A stretch of 64,000 nucleotides of DNA from UKL13-2 sp044229235 (GTDB lineage: Bacteria > Pseudomonadota > Gammaproteobacteria > Burkholderiales > Usitatibacteraceae): NCBI GenBank assembly GCA_044229235.1, contig JBGATH010000017.1:18765-82764 (forward strand), in the 5' to 3' direction. The notes below the pieces were generated by a model. It made no database searches. It was not told the origin of the DNA and saw only the letters and a list, made by a program, of their open reading frames with translations. Position 1 is the stretch's first letter. Every line of letters starts with the position of its first letter. A program made the position numbers and the translations under genes. Positions 25,892 to 35,291 of this stretch are shown in pieces.

Positions 25892-25968
25892 TGGTCGGGG
25901 TGATAGGATTCGAACCTACGACATCCTGGTCCCAAACCAGGCGCGCTACCGGGCTGCGCTACACCCCG
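25892..25968 (-). tRNA. tRNA-Pro (TGG)
   Basis: On the minus strand: CGGGGTGTAGCGCAGCCCGG, anticodon loop TTTGGGA (TGG), T arm GTAGGTTCGAATCCTAT, acceptor CACCCCG, discriminator A and encoded CCA. 77 bases. Probably cotranscribed with the Arg and His tRNAs. Confidence 0.96.
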
Positions 25969-26040
25969 AATCAGCGTTCACGCGAAGCGCGAATTATACG
26001 CTGGCGCACCGCACAGGGCAATCCAGCGCTGAATGCAAAA

Positions 26041-26066
26041 CAAAGGCGGCCCTCAGGCCGCCTTTG
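26041..26066 (-). terminator. Terminator of the nusA-pnp operon
   Basis: CAAAGGCGGCC and GGCCGCCTTTG form an 11-bp stem with a 4-base loop, 23 bases beyond the pnp stop. On the minus strand TTTGTTTTG follows. It isolates pnp from the tRNA cluster. Confidence 0.85.
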
Positions 26067-26089
26067 CCGGTGACCAACTGTTTGCCGTA

Positions 26090-28243
26090 TTACTGCGGGC
26101 TGCCTTCCGGGGCTGGCGCGGGCGCCGGGGCGGCTTCCGCGCGCGGTGCGCGCGGCGGTGCCTCGGTGAGGGCTTTCATGCTGAGTCGCACGCGGCCCTT
26201 GTCGTCGGCCTCAAGGACTTTGACCTTCACAACCTGGCCTTCCTTCAGGTGATCGGCAACCGCATTGACGCGTTCATGGGCGATCTGCGAAATGTGCAGC
26301 AGGCCGTCCTTGCCGGGCAGCAATTGCACAATCGCGCCGAAATCGAGCAGGCGCATCACCGGGCCTTCGTAGATCTTGCCCACTTCGACTTCGGCAACGA
26401 TATCCTCGATGCGCTTGCGTGCCATTTCACCGGCTTCTCCGGAAACGCAGGCGATGCTGATGTTGCCTTCGTCGTCAATGTCGATCTGCGTGCCGGTTTC
26501 GCGGGTCAAAGCCTGAATGACGCTGCCGCCCTTGCCGATGACTTCGCGGATCTTGTCCGGGTTGATCTTCATCTTGATGATCTGCGGCGCGTACTGCGAC
26601 AACTCGCCGCGAGGTGAGGGCACAGCCTGCTTCATGAGCCCCAGGATGTGCATGCGGCCATCCTTGGCCTGGCGCAGCGCCACATCCATGATCTCCTTGG
26701 TGATGCCGGTGATCTTGATGTCCATCTGCAACGCGGTCACACCTTTTTCGGTTCCCGCAACCTTGAAATCCATGTCGCCGAGGTGGTCTTCATCACCGAG
26801 GATGTCGGTCAGTACGGCGAAGCGGTTGCCGTCCTTGATGAGGCCCATGGCAACGCCGGCCACGTGCGCCTTGATCGGCACGCCGGCGTCCATCAGCGCG
26901 AGGCAACCGCCGCACACCGAGGCCATCGAGGAGGAGCCATTGGACTCGGTGATCTCGGAGACGACGCGCATCGAGTAGCCAAACTCCTGCTCGCTTGGGA
27001 GCACGGCAACCAGAGCACGCTTGGCAAGCCGGCCGTGGCCGATTTCACGGCGCTTCGGCGAACCGACGCGGCCGGTTTCACCGGTGGAGTAGGGAGGGAA
27101 GTTGTAGTGGAACATGTAGCGGTCGTGGTACTCGCCCTGTAACGCATCGATGATCTGCGATTCTTTCAACGTGCCGAGGGTGGCGACCACAATCGCCTGG
27201 GTTTCGCCGCGTGTGAACAACACGGAGCCGTGAGTGCGTGGCAATACGGTCGGGCGGATCGAGATCGGACGGACCGTGCGGGTATCGCGGCCATCAATGC
27301 GCGGTTCGCCATTGAGGATTTGGCTGCGTACAACCTTGGCTTCAATGTTGAACAGCAGCGAGGTGACGGCGTTCTTGTCCGGGGCACCTTCTTCGCCGGT
27401 GCACAGCGCGGTGACCACGCGGTTCTTGATTTCGTCGAGCTTGGCCGAGCGTGAAGACTTCGACTTGATACGGAAGGCTTCGTTGATATCGTTGGCGGCC
27501 ATTTCGCTGATCTTGTCGATCAAGGCCTGCGGCGGCACAGGCGCGGTCCAGTCCCACGGGTCTTTGCCGGCTTCGTCAGCCAGTTCAAGAATGGCGTTGA
27601 TGGCAGCCTGCTGTGCATCGTGGCCGAATACAACCGCACCCAGCATGACGTCTTCAGCCAGTTCGTGCGCTTCGGATTCCACCATGAGCACGGCGGTTTC
27701 GGTGCCGGCGACGACGAGATCGAGCTTGGAGGTTTCGAGTTCGGTCTTGGTCGGGTTGAGGATGTACTGGCCGTCGATGTAGCCGACGCGGGCCGCGGCG
27801 ATCGGGCCGTCAAATGGCAGGCCGGATAGTGTCACCGCGGCGGATGCGCCGATCATGGCCGGGATGTCCGGATCAATCTCGGGGTCGCAGGAGAGCACCG
27901 TCGCAATGATCTGCACTTCATTGTAGAAGCCGTCCGGGAACAGCGGGCGCAGCGGGCGGTCGATCAGGCGGCAGGTCAGGATTTCCTTTTCGGACGGGCG
28001 GCCTTCGCGCTTGAAGAATCCGCCGGGGATCTTGCCGGCTGCAAAAGTCTTTTCCTGGTAGTCAACAGTCAGCGGGAAAAAATCCTGGCCCTGCTTTACT
28101 TCGGTGCGGGCGACGCAGGTCACGAGCACCACGGTGTCGTCCATGGATACAAGTACGGCGCCGTCGGCCTGCCGGGCGATCTCGCCGGTTTCGAGCGTCA
28201 CCGTGTGGCGGCCATATGGAAATGATTTCTTGATTGCTTTCAT
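26090..28243 (-). CDS. pnp: Polyribonucleotide nucleotidyltransferase (PNPase)
   Basis: 717 residues. Phosphorolytic 3'-5' exoribonuclease of the degradosome. Two RNase PH-like cores are separated by the helical domain, with core motifs such as FFKREGRPSEKEILTCRLID and GEYHDRYMFHYNFPP. A KH domain (INPDKIREVIGKGGSVIQAL) and an S1 domain (GKIYEGPVMRLLDFGAIVQL) close the protein. It starts after GAGGGAA and lies downstream of rpsO with a hairpin between them, the standard arrangement in which PNPase also autoregulates through the leader. Confidence 0.98.
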   Translation of the reverse strand: MKAIKKSFPYGRHTVTLETGEIARQADGAVLVSMDDTVVLVTCVARTEVKQGQDFFPLTVDYQEKTFAAGKIPGGFFKREGRPSEKEILTCRLIDRPLRPLFPDGFYNEVQIIATVLSCDPEIDPDIPAMIGASAAVTLSGLPFDGPIAAARVGYIDGQYILNPTKTELETSKLDLVVAGTETAVLMVESEAHELAEDVMLGAVVFGHDAQQAAINAILELADEAGKDPWDWTAPVPPQALIDKISEMAANDINEAFRIKSKSSRSAKLDEIKNRVVTALCTGEEGAPDKNAVTSLLFNIEAKVVRSQILNGEPRIDGRDTRTVRPISIRPTVLPRTHGSVLFTRGETQAIVVATLGTLKESQIIDALQGEYHDRYMFHYNFPPYSTGETGRVGSPKRREIGHGRLAKRALVAVLPSEQEFGYSMRVVSEITESNGSSSMASVCGGCLALMDAGVPIKAHVAGVAMGLIKDGNRFAVLTDILGDEDHLGDMDFKVAGTEKGVTALQMDIKITGITKEIMDVALRQAKDGRMHILGLMKQAVPSPRGELSQYAPQIIKMKINPDKIREVIGKGGSVIQALTRETGTQIDIDDEGNISIACVSGEAGEMARKRIEDIVAEVEVGKIYEGPVMRLLDFGAIVQLLPGKDGLLHISQIAHERVNAVADHLKEGQVVKVKVLEADDKGRVRLSMKALTEAPPRAPRAEAAPAPAPAPEGSPQ

Positions 28244-28323
28244 TTGGGAATTCCCTCTATTGGTCTCATTTAACTCTTGAAGCTTGGGCCGTCCAGCCAG
28301 ATCCGGGCGGCGAAAAAAAAGAA

Positions 28324-28355
28324 AAGCCCCGCTGAAGTTGGATTCAGTGGGGCTT
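28324..28355 (-). terminator. Terminator after rpsO
   Basis: AAGCCCCGCTGAA and TTCAGTGGGGCTT pair over 13 positions (one G-T) with a six-base loop. On the minus strand TTCTTTTTTTTC follows, a strong U-tract. It sits between rpsO and pnp, so pnp may also have its own promoter. Confidence 0.88.
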
Positions 28356-28372
28356 CTGGGTACCTCAGAGAA

Positions 28373-28630
28373 CTACTTGCGCAGACCGAGTTTGTCGATC
28401 AGCGAACGGTAGGTCTCAAGTTTGGTGCGCTTCAGGTAATCCAGCAGGCTGCGACGCTTGCTGACCATGCGAAGCAGGCCGCGGCGGCCATGGTGGTCTT
28501 TGGTGTGGATCTTGAAGTGCGCGGTCAATTCATTGATGCGTGTGGTCAGCAGTGCAACCTGTACTTCCGGAGAGCCGGTGTCACCCTTGGCGCGCTGGTA
28601 CTGCTGCATTACTTCCTGATTCGTTGCCAT
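28373..28630 (-). CDS. rpsO: 30S ribosomal protein S15
   Basis: 85 residues, about four shorter than E. coli S15 at the N terminus. Family blocks: DTGSPEVQVALLTTRINELT, HHGRRGLLRMVSKRRSLLDY and LIDKLGLRK. It binds 16S rRNA in the small-subunit platform. GAAAGG precedes the ATG. It is placed between truB and pnp as in most proteobacteria. Confidence 0.98.
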   Translation of the reverse strand: MATNQEVMQQYQRAKGDTGSPEVQVALLTTRINELTAHFKIHTKDHHGRRGLLRMVSKRRSLLDYLKRTKLETYRSLIDKLGLRK

Positions 28631-28745
28631 GTCTAGTTGCCTTTCAGTTCACGTATCTTGTCGCAGATACTTGCGGCAGTGACCCTTGGCCGGGCCAGAG
28701 CGAAGCTGAAATTATAACGGGAAATAGACAAAAAATGCAAGAAAA

Positions 28746-29678
28746 TCAGTCTGTTTCCAGTTGCGACGGCCTGCCCGACATCATCCGAACCGCGGTCATT
28801 GCCGATAGCTCTTCGCTATATCGGGAAGCGCGCGCGACACCCAGGAAAATGCCTGCGTCACTGCGCACGCGATACTCCGTTGCATCGTCGAGCGACAAAT
28901 GCAATCTCGGAACCTGGCCGTTTTGAAGCGCCTCGGACTGAATCGCATCGAGAACAACTTCAGGAAGGGCAGCGGCGAGCGATTCCGGCGGGCGCAGCAT
29001 CGCGTCGCGCTGCTCCAGTGCGAGCGCATCAAGGGCATCAAACGTGACGGAATCGGCGATATTCAGGCCGCCGGTTGAGGTGCGACGCAGTGCAGTCAGG
29101 TACGCGCCACAGCCGATTGCGTCCCCAATGTCCTGCGCCAGTACCCTGATGTAGGTCCCCTTGCTGACGAGGACATCGATTACCAGTTCGTCGCCCGACA
29201 ACGCGGCCAGCTTGATCTGCTCAATGACGATGTCGCGCGGTTCGCGCTCTATTTCCATGCCTTGTCGCGCGAGTTTGTACATGGGAATACCGTCGCGCTT
29301 GAGAGCGGAATGCATCGGCGGAATTTGCGTCGTCGCACCCTGAAAGCCGGCCAACAGCTTTTGGATTCCTGCATCGTCGATGGTGACTGGCGCGCCGCGG
29401 GTGATCTCGCCTTCGGTATCCCCGGTGGATGAGCGCTGCCCGAGTTTGAGCGTGGCACGGTAGCCTTTGTCGGCATCCAGCATGAAACGCGAGAACTTGG
29501 TGGCCTCGCCGAAGCAAATGGGCAGCAATCCGGTAGCAAATGGATCCAGCGTGCCAGTGTGCCCGGCCTTTTCCGCCTGAAACAGGCGCTTGGCCCAACC
29601 CACCGCGCTGTTGGATGACACGCCTGGAGGCTTATCCAGCAGCAGCACACCGCTGACGGCGCGCCTGGCTTGCTTCAC
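28746..29678 (-). CDS. truB: tRNA pseudouridine(55) synthase
   Basis: 310 residues. Makes the universal pseudouridine in the tRNA T loop. The catalytic Asp is in GHTGTLDPFATGLLP; VLLLDKPPGVSSN, GYRATLKLGQRSSTGDTEG and SKGTYIRVLAQDIG are family blocks. The start is GTG at 29678, overlapping the rbfA stop (GTGA), so translation is coupled to rbfA. Confidence 0.97.
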   Translation of the reverse strand: MKQARRAVSGVLLLDKPPGVSSNSAVGWAKRLFQAEKAGHTGTLDPFATGLLPICFGEATKFSRFMLDADKGYRATLKLGQRSSTGDTEGEITRGAPVTIDDAGIQKLLAGFQGATTQIPPMHSALKRDGIPMYKLARQGMEIEREPRDIVIEQIKLAALSGDELVIDVLVSKGTYIRVLAQDIGDAIGCGAYLTALRRTSTGGLNIADSVTFDALDALALEQRDAMLRPPESLAAALPEVVLDAIQSEALQNGQVPRLHLSLDDATEYRVRSDAGIFLGVARASRYSEELSAMTAVRMMSGRPSQLETD

Positions 29679-30046
29679 AGTTCGGGCGCGTGCTTTGCGT
29701 CGTCGGCGACGGCATCATCGATCAATTTCGACAATCGCACGCCGTGCTCGACAGAAGTATCAATTTCAAAGTGAAGCTGGGGCACCGTTCGAATCGTCAG
29801 CCGATGCGCAAGCTGCGAACGCAGGAAGCCCGCTGCGCTCTGCAAGCCTTCCTTGCAGGATGCCACCTGTGCCGTCTCGCCCATGGAGGTGAAGAACACC
29901 TTTGCGTGGGAGTTGTCGCGCGCGACCTCGACATCGGTCAGCGTCACCATGGTCACCCGGGGATCGCGCAACTCAAGCCGAATCAACTCCGACAACTCGC
30001 GCTGGATGGCGTCGGCAATCTTCCGGTTACGGGCTTCCTGGCTCAT
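29675..30046 (-). CDS. rbfA: Ribosome-binding factor A
   Basis: 123 residues with the KH-like fold of RbfA: RKIADAIQRELSELIRLELR, DPRVTMVTLTDVEVARD and AKVFFTSMG. Needed for late 30S maturation and cold adaptation. It lies 21 bases after infB and overlaps truB. Confidence 0.97.
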   Translation of the reverse strand: MSQEARNRKIADAIQRELSELIRLELRDPRVTMVTLTDVEVARDNSHAKVFFTSMGETAQVASCKEGLQSAAGFLRSQLAHRLTIRTVPQLHFEIDTSVEHGVRLSKLIDDAVADDAKHAPEL

Positions 30047-30067
30047 CGGTGTTCAGCAGCGCAGCAG

Positions 30068-32743
30068 TTACGCGAGGCTACGCGCGACCTCGACGGTTTC
30101 GAACGCCTCCAGCTGGTCACCCACCTTCAGGTCATCAAAGTTCTTGATCGACAAGCCGCATTCGAACCCGCCCTTGACTTCCTTGACGTCGTCCTTGAAG
30201 CGCTTCAGCGAGTCGAGTTCACCAGTGAAAATCACCACGTTATCGCGCAACAGGCGGATGCTTGAGGAGCGCTTGATCACGCCGTCGAGCACGAAGCAGC
30301 CGGCGACTGCGCCAACCTTCGAGATCTTGAAGACGTTTCGGATTTCGACTAGTCCAAGCACGCTTTCCTTGATTTCCGGCGACAGCATGCCGCTCAACGC
30401 CATCTTCACATCGTCTACTGCTTCATAAATGATGTTGTAGTAGCGGACTTGCACGCCGGAGGTCTCAACCAGCTTGCGCGCCGCAGCGTCCGCACGCGTG
30501 TTGAAGCCGATGACAATTGCCTTGGAGGCCAGGGCGAGATTGATGTCCGATTCGGTGATGGCACCCACGCCGGCGTGAACCACGTTGACCCTTACTTCGT
30601 CGGTGGACAGCTTGCCCAGAGCGTGCGTCAAGCCTTCGTAGGAGCCCTGCACGTCGGCCTTGATGATGACCGCCAGGGACTTGGTGGCAGCCTCGCCCAT
30701 CTGCTCGAAGACGTTTTCGAGTTTCGCTGCCTGCTGCTTGGCAAGTTTGACGTCGCGGAATTTTCCCTGGCGGAACAGGGCGATCTCTCGTGCCTTGCGC
30801 TCATCGTTCAAGACCATCATGTCCTCGCCGGCACCTGGCACATCGGTCAAACCCTGGACCTCAACCGGAATGGACGGACCCGCTTCATTAACCGGCTTGC
30901 CGTTCTCGTCGAGCATGGCGCGCACGCGGCCAAACACCGCGCCTGCCAGCAACATGTCCCCCTTCTTCAGGGTGCCGGCTTGCACCAGCACGGTGGCAAC
31001 CGGGCCGCGCCCCTTGTCGAGGCGTGCTTCAATAACCACTCCCTTTGCAGGCGCATTGCGGACAGCCTTCAACTCAAGCACTTCCGATTGCAGGAGGATG
31101 GCATCGAGGAGGCCGTCGATACCCTGGCCGGTCTTCGCAGAAACCTGAACAAACATGACTTCGCCGCCGTACTCCTCAGGAAGCACGTTTTCGGCGACCA
31201 ATTCCTGCTTGACCCTATCCGGGTTGGCATCAGGTTTGTCGATCTTGTTCATCGCCACGATGATGGGAACATTCGCGGCACGGGCGTGCGCAATGGCTTC
31301 CTTGGTCTGCGGCATGACGCCGTCGTCGGCCGCAACAACCAGGATGACGATATCGGTCACCTGCGAGCCGCGCGCGCGCATTGCCGTGAACGCCTCATGG
31401 CCCGGGGTATCGAGGAACGTGATTACGCCCTTCGGTGTAGTGACGTGGTACGCACCGATATGCTGGGTGATGCCCCCCGCTTCACCGGAAGCGACGCGGG
31501 TACGGCGGATGGTGTCGAGCAGCGAAGTCTTGCCATGGTCCACGTGACCCATGATCGTAACCACCGGTGGGCGAGTTTCCATGTCCGCCTCGGTATGGGT
31601 GACTTCTTCTGAAAGGTACGATTCCGGATCGTCAGCCTTGGCCGCTTTGGCGACATGACCCATTTCCTCCACCAGAATCATGGCGGTTTCCTGATCCAGG
31701 ACCTGGTTGATCGTCACCATGTTGCCCATCTTCATCATGATCTTGATGACTTCGGCGGCCTTTACCGCCATCTTCTGGGCGAGTTCGCCCACGGTGATGG
31801 TCTCTGGCACTAGGACTTCACGCACAATCGGCTCGGTGGGTGCCTGGAAATTGCTGGAGGCGTCATCATCCTCGTGGCGTTCACGACCACGCCGCCCACG
31901 CCAGCCTTCGCGCCCGCCGCTTGCGTCGCCTCGGGTCTTGATTCCGCGGCGTTTGGCCATTTCGTCCGCCCAGGACCCGGTAGTTGACGGCTTCGTGGGC
32001 TTCTTCGCGCTTTTCTTGTCGGTCTTGGTGTCTTTCTCACCCGGCTTGATGACCGGGCGATGCAACGTTCCTTCGCTGGCTGCGGGTTCCTTCTTCAGGA
32101 CCACGCGTTCGCCAATTCTCGGGCGAGCTTCGCCTGTGGCCGGTGCGGCGGCAGCAGCGTCACCGGCAGTGGCCGCAGGTGAAGCGGATGCCTGGCCAGC
32201 CTCGACCGGTTTGGACAAGGCAGCGAGCTTCTCGGCTTCAAGCGCTGCAGCGGCCTGTTCTGCGGCCGCGGCTTCTTCTTTCTTCGAGCGGCGCTTTGGC
32301 GGGGCCTTGGCCTTCTCTTCCGCCTGTTTGGCGAGCAGGGCCGCCTGCCGTTCCTCTTCCGCGCGGCGCTTGGCTACCTCCTCGTCATTCAGGATGGGTT
32401 GCGCCGGTTCGACCGGCTTTTCGGCCTCGACTGCTTCGGTTGCCTTGTCGACCTTGACGAACGTGCGTTTCTTGCGCACTTCGACCTGGATGGTCCGTGC
32501 CTTGCCGGTGGCATCGGACTTCTTGATTTCAGTGGTCTGCTTGCGCGTCAAGGTGATTTTTTTCTTCTCATCCTTGTGGCCGTGCGCTTCCTGCAGATAA
32601 GCAAGCAGGCGTGACTTGTCTTCCTCCGCGAGCTTGTCCTCGGGGGATTTCTTGCTTACGCCCGCCGCCTTCAACTGTTCAAGCAACACCTCTTCGGTGA
32701 GCTTCAGTTCCTTGGCAAATTGAGCAACGTTGGTCTGGGCCAT
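30068..32743 (-). CDS. infB: Translation initiation factor IF-2
   Basis: 891 residues. The N-terminal IF2N helix domain (TNVAQFAKELKLTEEVLLEQ) is followed by a long charged linker, then the GTPase: G1 GHVDHGKTSLLDTIRRTRVA, G3 DTPGHEAF, G4 NKIDKP; then domains II-IV. It brings fMet-tRNA to the 30S subunit. The start at 32743 is set by AGGAATCG; an upstream frame would add 36 residues unlike the family. It follows nusA with an 83-base spacer. Confidence 0.98.
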   Translation of the reverse strand: MAQTNVAQFAKELKLTEEVLLEQLKAAGVSKKSPEDKLAEEDKSRLLAYLQEAHGHKDEKKKITLTRKQTTEIKKSDATGKARTIQVEVRKKRTFVKVDKATEAVEAEKPVEPAQPILNDEEVAKRRAEEERQAALLAKQAEEKAKAPPKRRSKKEEAAAAEQAAAALEAEKLAALSKPVEAGQASASPAATAGDAAAAAPATGEARPRIGERVVLKKEPAASEGTLHRPVIKPGEKDTKTDKKSAKKPTKPSTTGSWADEMAKRRGIKTRGDASGGREGWRGRRGRERHEDDDASSNFQAPTEPIVREVLVPETITVGELAQKMAVKAAEVIKIMMKMGNMVTINQVLDQETAMILVEEMGHVAKAAKADDPESYLSEEVTHTEADMETRPPVVTIMGHVDHGKTSLLDTIRRTRVASGEAGGITQHIGAYHVTTPKGVITFLDTPGHEAFTAMRARGSQVTDIVILVVAADDGVMPQTKEAIAHARAANVPIIVAMNKIDKPDANPDRVKQELVAENVLPEEYGGEVMFVQVSAKTGQGIDGLLDAILLQSEVLELKAVRNAPAKGVVIEARLDKGRGPVATVLVQAGTLKKGDMLLAGAVFGRVRAMLDENGKPVNEAGPSIPVEVQGLTDVPGAGEDMMVLNDERKAREIALFRQGKFRDVKLAKQQAAKLENVFEQMGEAATKSLAVIIKADVQGSYEGLTHALGKLSTDEVRVNVVHAGVGAITESDINLALASKAIVIGFNTRADAAARKLVETSGVQVRYYNIIYEAVDDVKMALSGMLSPEIKESVLGLVEIRNVFKISKVGAVAGCFVLDGVIKRSSSIRLLRDNVVIFTGELDSLKRFKDDVKEVKGGFECGLSIKNFDDLKVGDQLEAFETVEVARSLA

Positions 32744-32826
32744 TCGATTCCTATTGGGCGAAACGTTTGTTACATCATCTGAAATGCGGTCCTGATCTTG
32801 GTGGTTTGCCGCTCGCGGCTGCCGGT

Positions 32827-34326
32827 TTACGCGGTCTGCTCCGCGAACCACGGCGCGCGCGCGGTCATGATCAATTGCTTGGCGCGATCCTCTGCCATCC
32901 CGGTAATTTCCACCAGCTCATCAATCGCCAGGTCGGCCAGGCCGTCCATTGTGCGGACGCCTTTTGACGCGAGCTGGTGCGCGGTATCCGGGTCCATGCC
33001 TTCCATGTTCAGCAAGTCTTCTGCGGCAGACTCGATGGTTTCCTCCGCGCGGATCTCGTCGGTGACCAGTGTGTCGCGCGCGCGGCGACGCAGTTCGTTG
33101 ACGGTGTCCTCGTCGAACGCCTCGATTTCCAGCATCTCATTGATGGGGACGTAGGCAACTTCTTCGAGATTGCTGAAACCCTCGTCAATCAGGATTTGCG
33201 CCACTTCCTCATCGACGTCGAGTTTGTCGACGAACAATTGCTTGATTGCACCGTGCTCGCTATCGCGCTTTTCGTTGGCGGCGGCCTCGGTCATGATATT
33301 CAATTGCCAGCCGGTCAGCTCAGACGCGAGGCGTACGTTTTGACCCAGGCGGCCGATTGCCTGCGCCAACTGCTCTTCATCGACGACAACATCCATGCTG
33401 TGGCGCTCTTCGTCGACAATGATCGATGAAACTTCCGCCGGCGCCAAAGCGTTGATCACAAACTGCGCCGGATCTGCGGACCAGAGAATAATGTCGACGC
33501 GCTCGCCGGCGAGTTCGCCTGTCACGGCTTGAACACGCGATCCGCGCATGCCTACGCAGGTGCCGATCGGGTCGATTCTTGGGTCGTTCGACTTGACGGC
33601 AATCTTGGCGCGCAGGCCGGGATCGCGGGCGGCCGCCTTGATTTCCAGCAGTCCCTCTTCGATTTCCGGCACTTCCAGCTCGAACAGGACCTTGATGAAC
33701 TCTGGTGCGACGCGCGAGAGCATGATCTGCGGGCCCTTCTGGGTACGATCCACGCTCAACAGATAGGCCCGAACACGATCGCCGACGCGAAGATTTTCCT
33801 TGGGAATGGCCTGGTCGCGGCGGATCTTGCCCTCTATCCGGCCCGATTCCACGATGATGTCACCGCGCTCAATGCGCTTGATGGTACCGGTGACGAGCTT
33901 TTCATCACGCGCCAGGAAGTCATTGAGAATCTGCTCCCGTTCCGCGTCCCGGATTTTTTGCAGGATCACCTGCTTGGCAGTCTGCGCGCCAATGCGTCCA
34001 AAGTCGACGGGCTCAAGCGGTTCTTCAATGATATCGCCAAGTTGCAGATTGTCCCCGCGCTCCGGAGCATCGGTGATGGCGATCTGCCGCGCCGGCTCTT
34101 CGTGCTCCTCGTCGGGAACCACCACCCATTGGCGCCATGCCGTGTACTCGCCGGTCTGGCGGTCAATTTCCACGCGGACATCAGCCTCTTCCTGCAGGAA
34201 TTTGTCGGTGAATCGCTTCTTGGTCGCGGAAGCCAGCGCCAGTTCCAGCGCGATGAAAATGGTTTCGCGCGGCACATTTTTTTCGCGTGCCAGCGCGTCA
34301 ACCAACAACAGAATTTCCCGACTCAT
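32827..34326 (-). CDS. nusA: Transcription termination/antitermination factor NusA
   Basis: 499 residues: an N-terminal polymerase-binding domain, an S1 domain (LVTGTIKRIERGDIIVESG), two KH domains (RIDPIGTCVGMRGSRVQAVT, EEQLAQAIGRLGQNVRLASE) and two C-terminal acidic repeats, as in E. coli. It binds RNA polymerase and governs pausing and termination. GGGAG stands 10 bases before the ATG. Confidence 0.98.
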   Translation of the reverse strand: MSREILLLVDALAREKNVPRETIFIALELALASATKKRFTDKFLQEEADVRVEIDRQTGEYTAWRQWVVVPDEEHEEPARQIAITDAPERGDNLQLGDIIEEPLEPVDFGRIGAQTAKQVILQKIRDAEREQILNDFLARDEKLVTGTIKRIERGDIIVESGRIEGKIRRDQAIPKENLRVGDRVRAYLLSVDRTQKGPQIMLSRVAPEFIKVLFELEVPEIEEGLLEIKAAARDPGLRAKIAVKSNDPRIDPIGTCVGMRGSRVQAVTGELAGERVDIILWSADPAQFVINALAPAEVSSIIVDEERHSMDVVVDEEQLAQAIGRLGQNVRLASELTGWQLNIMTEAAANEKRDSEHGAIKQLFVDKLDVDEEVAQILIDEGFSNLEEVAYVPINEMLEIEAFDEDTVNELRRRARDTLVTDEIRAEETIESAAEDLLNMEGMDPDTAHQLASKGVRTMDGLADLAIDELVEITGMAEDRAKQLIMTARAPWFAEQTA

Positions 34327-34361
34327 TTGTTTTTGCTCCCGCTTCGTTTCAGACTTTTACG

Positions 34362-34889
34362 TTACAAATCCGGTATTAGCCGAGCGCGTTCTATCGACGC
34401 AACCGGCACCGTAATTCTCTTTGCTTCCACATCCGTGCCTGCCTTGGCGCTTTTTGCGCTCTTGCCGGCCGGCACTTTTTTTGGCGCTCTTTTCGGCAAC
34501 CCCGTTCCAGTCGGCTCGTCAATCAGCCGAAACACGATCCCGGTGTCGGACACGCTTTCAATCTCGCCGTCGAACTTCTTCCGTGCCTCGACCAGACAAT
34601 TCAGTCGTACCCGGGCGCGGCAGCCGGCAAATCGCTGAAAATCCGCCAGCGTTTTCAGGGGCCGATCCAGGCCCGGCGAAGATACTTCCAGCCGGTCAAA
34701 ATCGATACCTTCCACGGCAAACAGCCGCGTCAAGTGGTTACTTACATCGGCGCAGTGTTCGACGGATATGCCAGCCGGATGGTCAATGAACACCCTGACC
34801 AGGCCGCGCGCAGAACGATCGAAATCGACCAGTTCAAAGCCCAGTCCCGCGACCGCGTCGCCAACAATTTTTGGCACATCGGTGGACAT
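34362..34889 (-). CDS. rimP: Ribosome maturation factor RimP
   Basis: 175 residues. Blocks GLGFELVDFDRSARGLVRVF, VEHCADVSNHLTRLF and EVSSPGLDRPLKT are diagnostic. It assists 30S assembly and heads the nusA operon. The ATG at 34889 (MSTDVPKIVG) fits the family better than one five codons upstream. The C-terminal tail is longer than usual and Lys/Ala-rich (APKKVPAGKSAKSAKAG). Confidence 0.95.
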   Translation of the reverse strand: MSTDVPKIVGDAVAGLGFELVDFDRSARGLVRVFIDHPAGISVEHCADVSNHLTRLFAVEGIDFDRLEVSSPGLDRPLKTLADFQRFAGCRARVRLNCLVEARKKFDGEIESVSDTGIVFRLIDEPTGTGLPKRAPKKVPAGKSAKSAKAGTDVEAKRITVPVASIERARLIPDL

Positions 34890-35291
34890 GGCCCCAGCCC
34901 TCAACTTCCCGCATTCTCGCGTTTTGCAAACAAAAAATGGGCCCGAAGCCCATCACAAAGTACCGCAACACTGGATTTTAGCATGGTCAGCGTGGAAAGT
35001 GCACCGGCCGCGACCATGTCAGCCAAGATGCGCCAACTCCAGCCTGAGCTACTCACTCAGCCGCCAAGCCCTGATTCGCGCCGCCGCACCCCAAACGCCA
35101 GCGGTTGTTCCCCTTCAAGGCCCAAAATCTGTTGCGAAAACGCAACGTTGCTACAAACGGTCACTGAGCGTCGCTTACACCTCGTTACACTCGCTTCTTT
35201 TTGCATCAACCCGGAGCAAGGTGCCCGGGAAAACAAGTGCGGCGACATGAATTGCGCTAGTTTGAACATTACAAAACTGGAAAGGGCCCAA
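34890..35291. other. Divergent promoter region, nusA operon and first TonB receptor
   Basis: 402 bases between two outward-facing genes. It must hold promoters for rimP leftward and the receptor rightward. The only clear structure is the hairpin at 34937-34953. Weak short frames occur, but none has a ribosome site or family-like sequence. I find no RNA gene. Confidence 0.5.
34937..34953 (-). terminator. Terminator-shaped hairpin in the rimP-nusA leader
   Basis: Read leftward, ATGGGC-TTCGG-GCCCAT is followed directly by TTTTTG. It ends about 48 bases before the rimP ATG, so it would either stop upstream transcripts or attenuate the rimP-nusA operon. Confidence 0.65.

Noticed and set aside
35037..35080. 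Possible fourth copy of the dispersed repeat (AACTCCAGC ... GCCGCCAA)
   Set aside because: Only the ends match; the middle shows no similarity, so chance is more likely.
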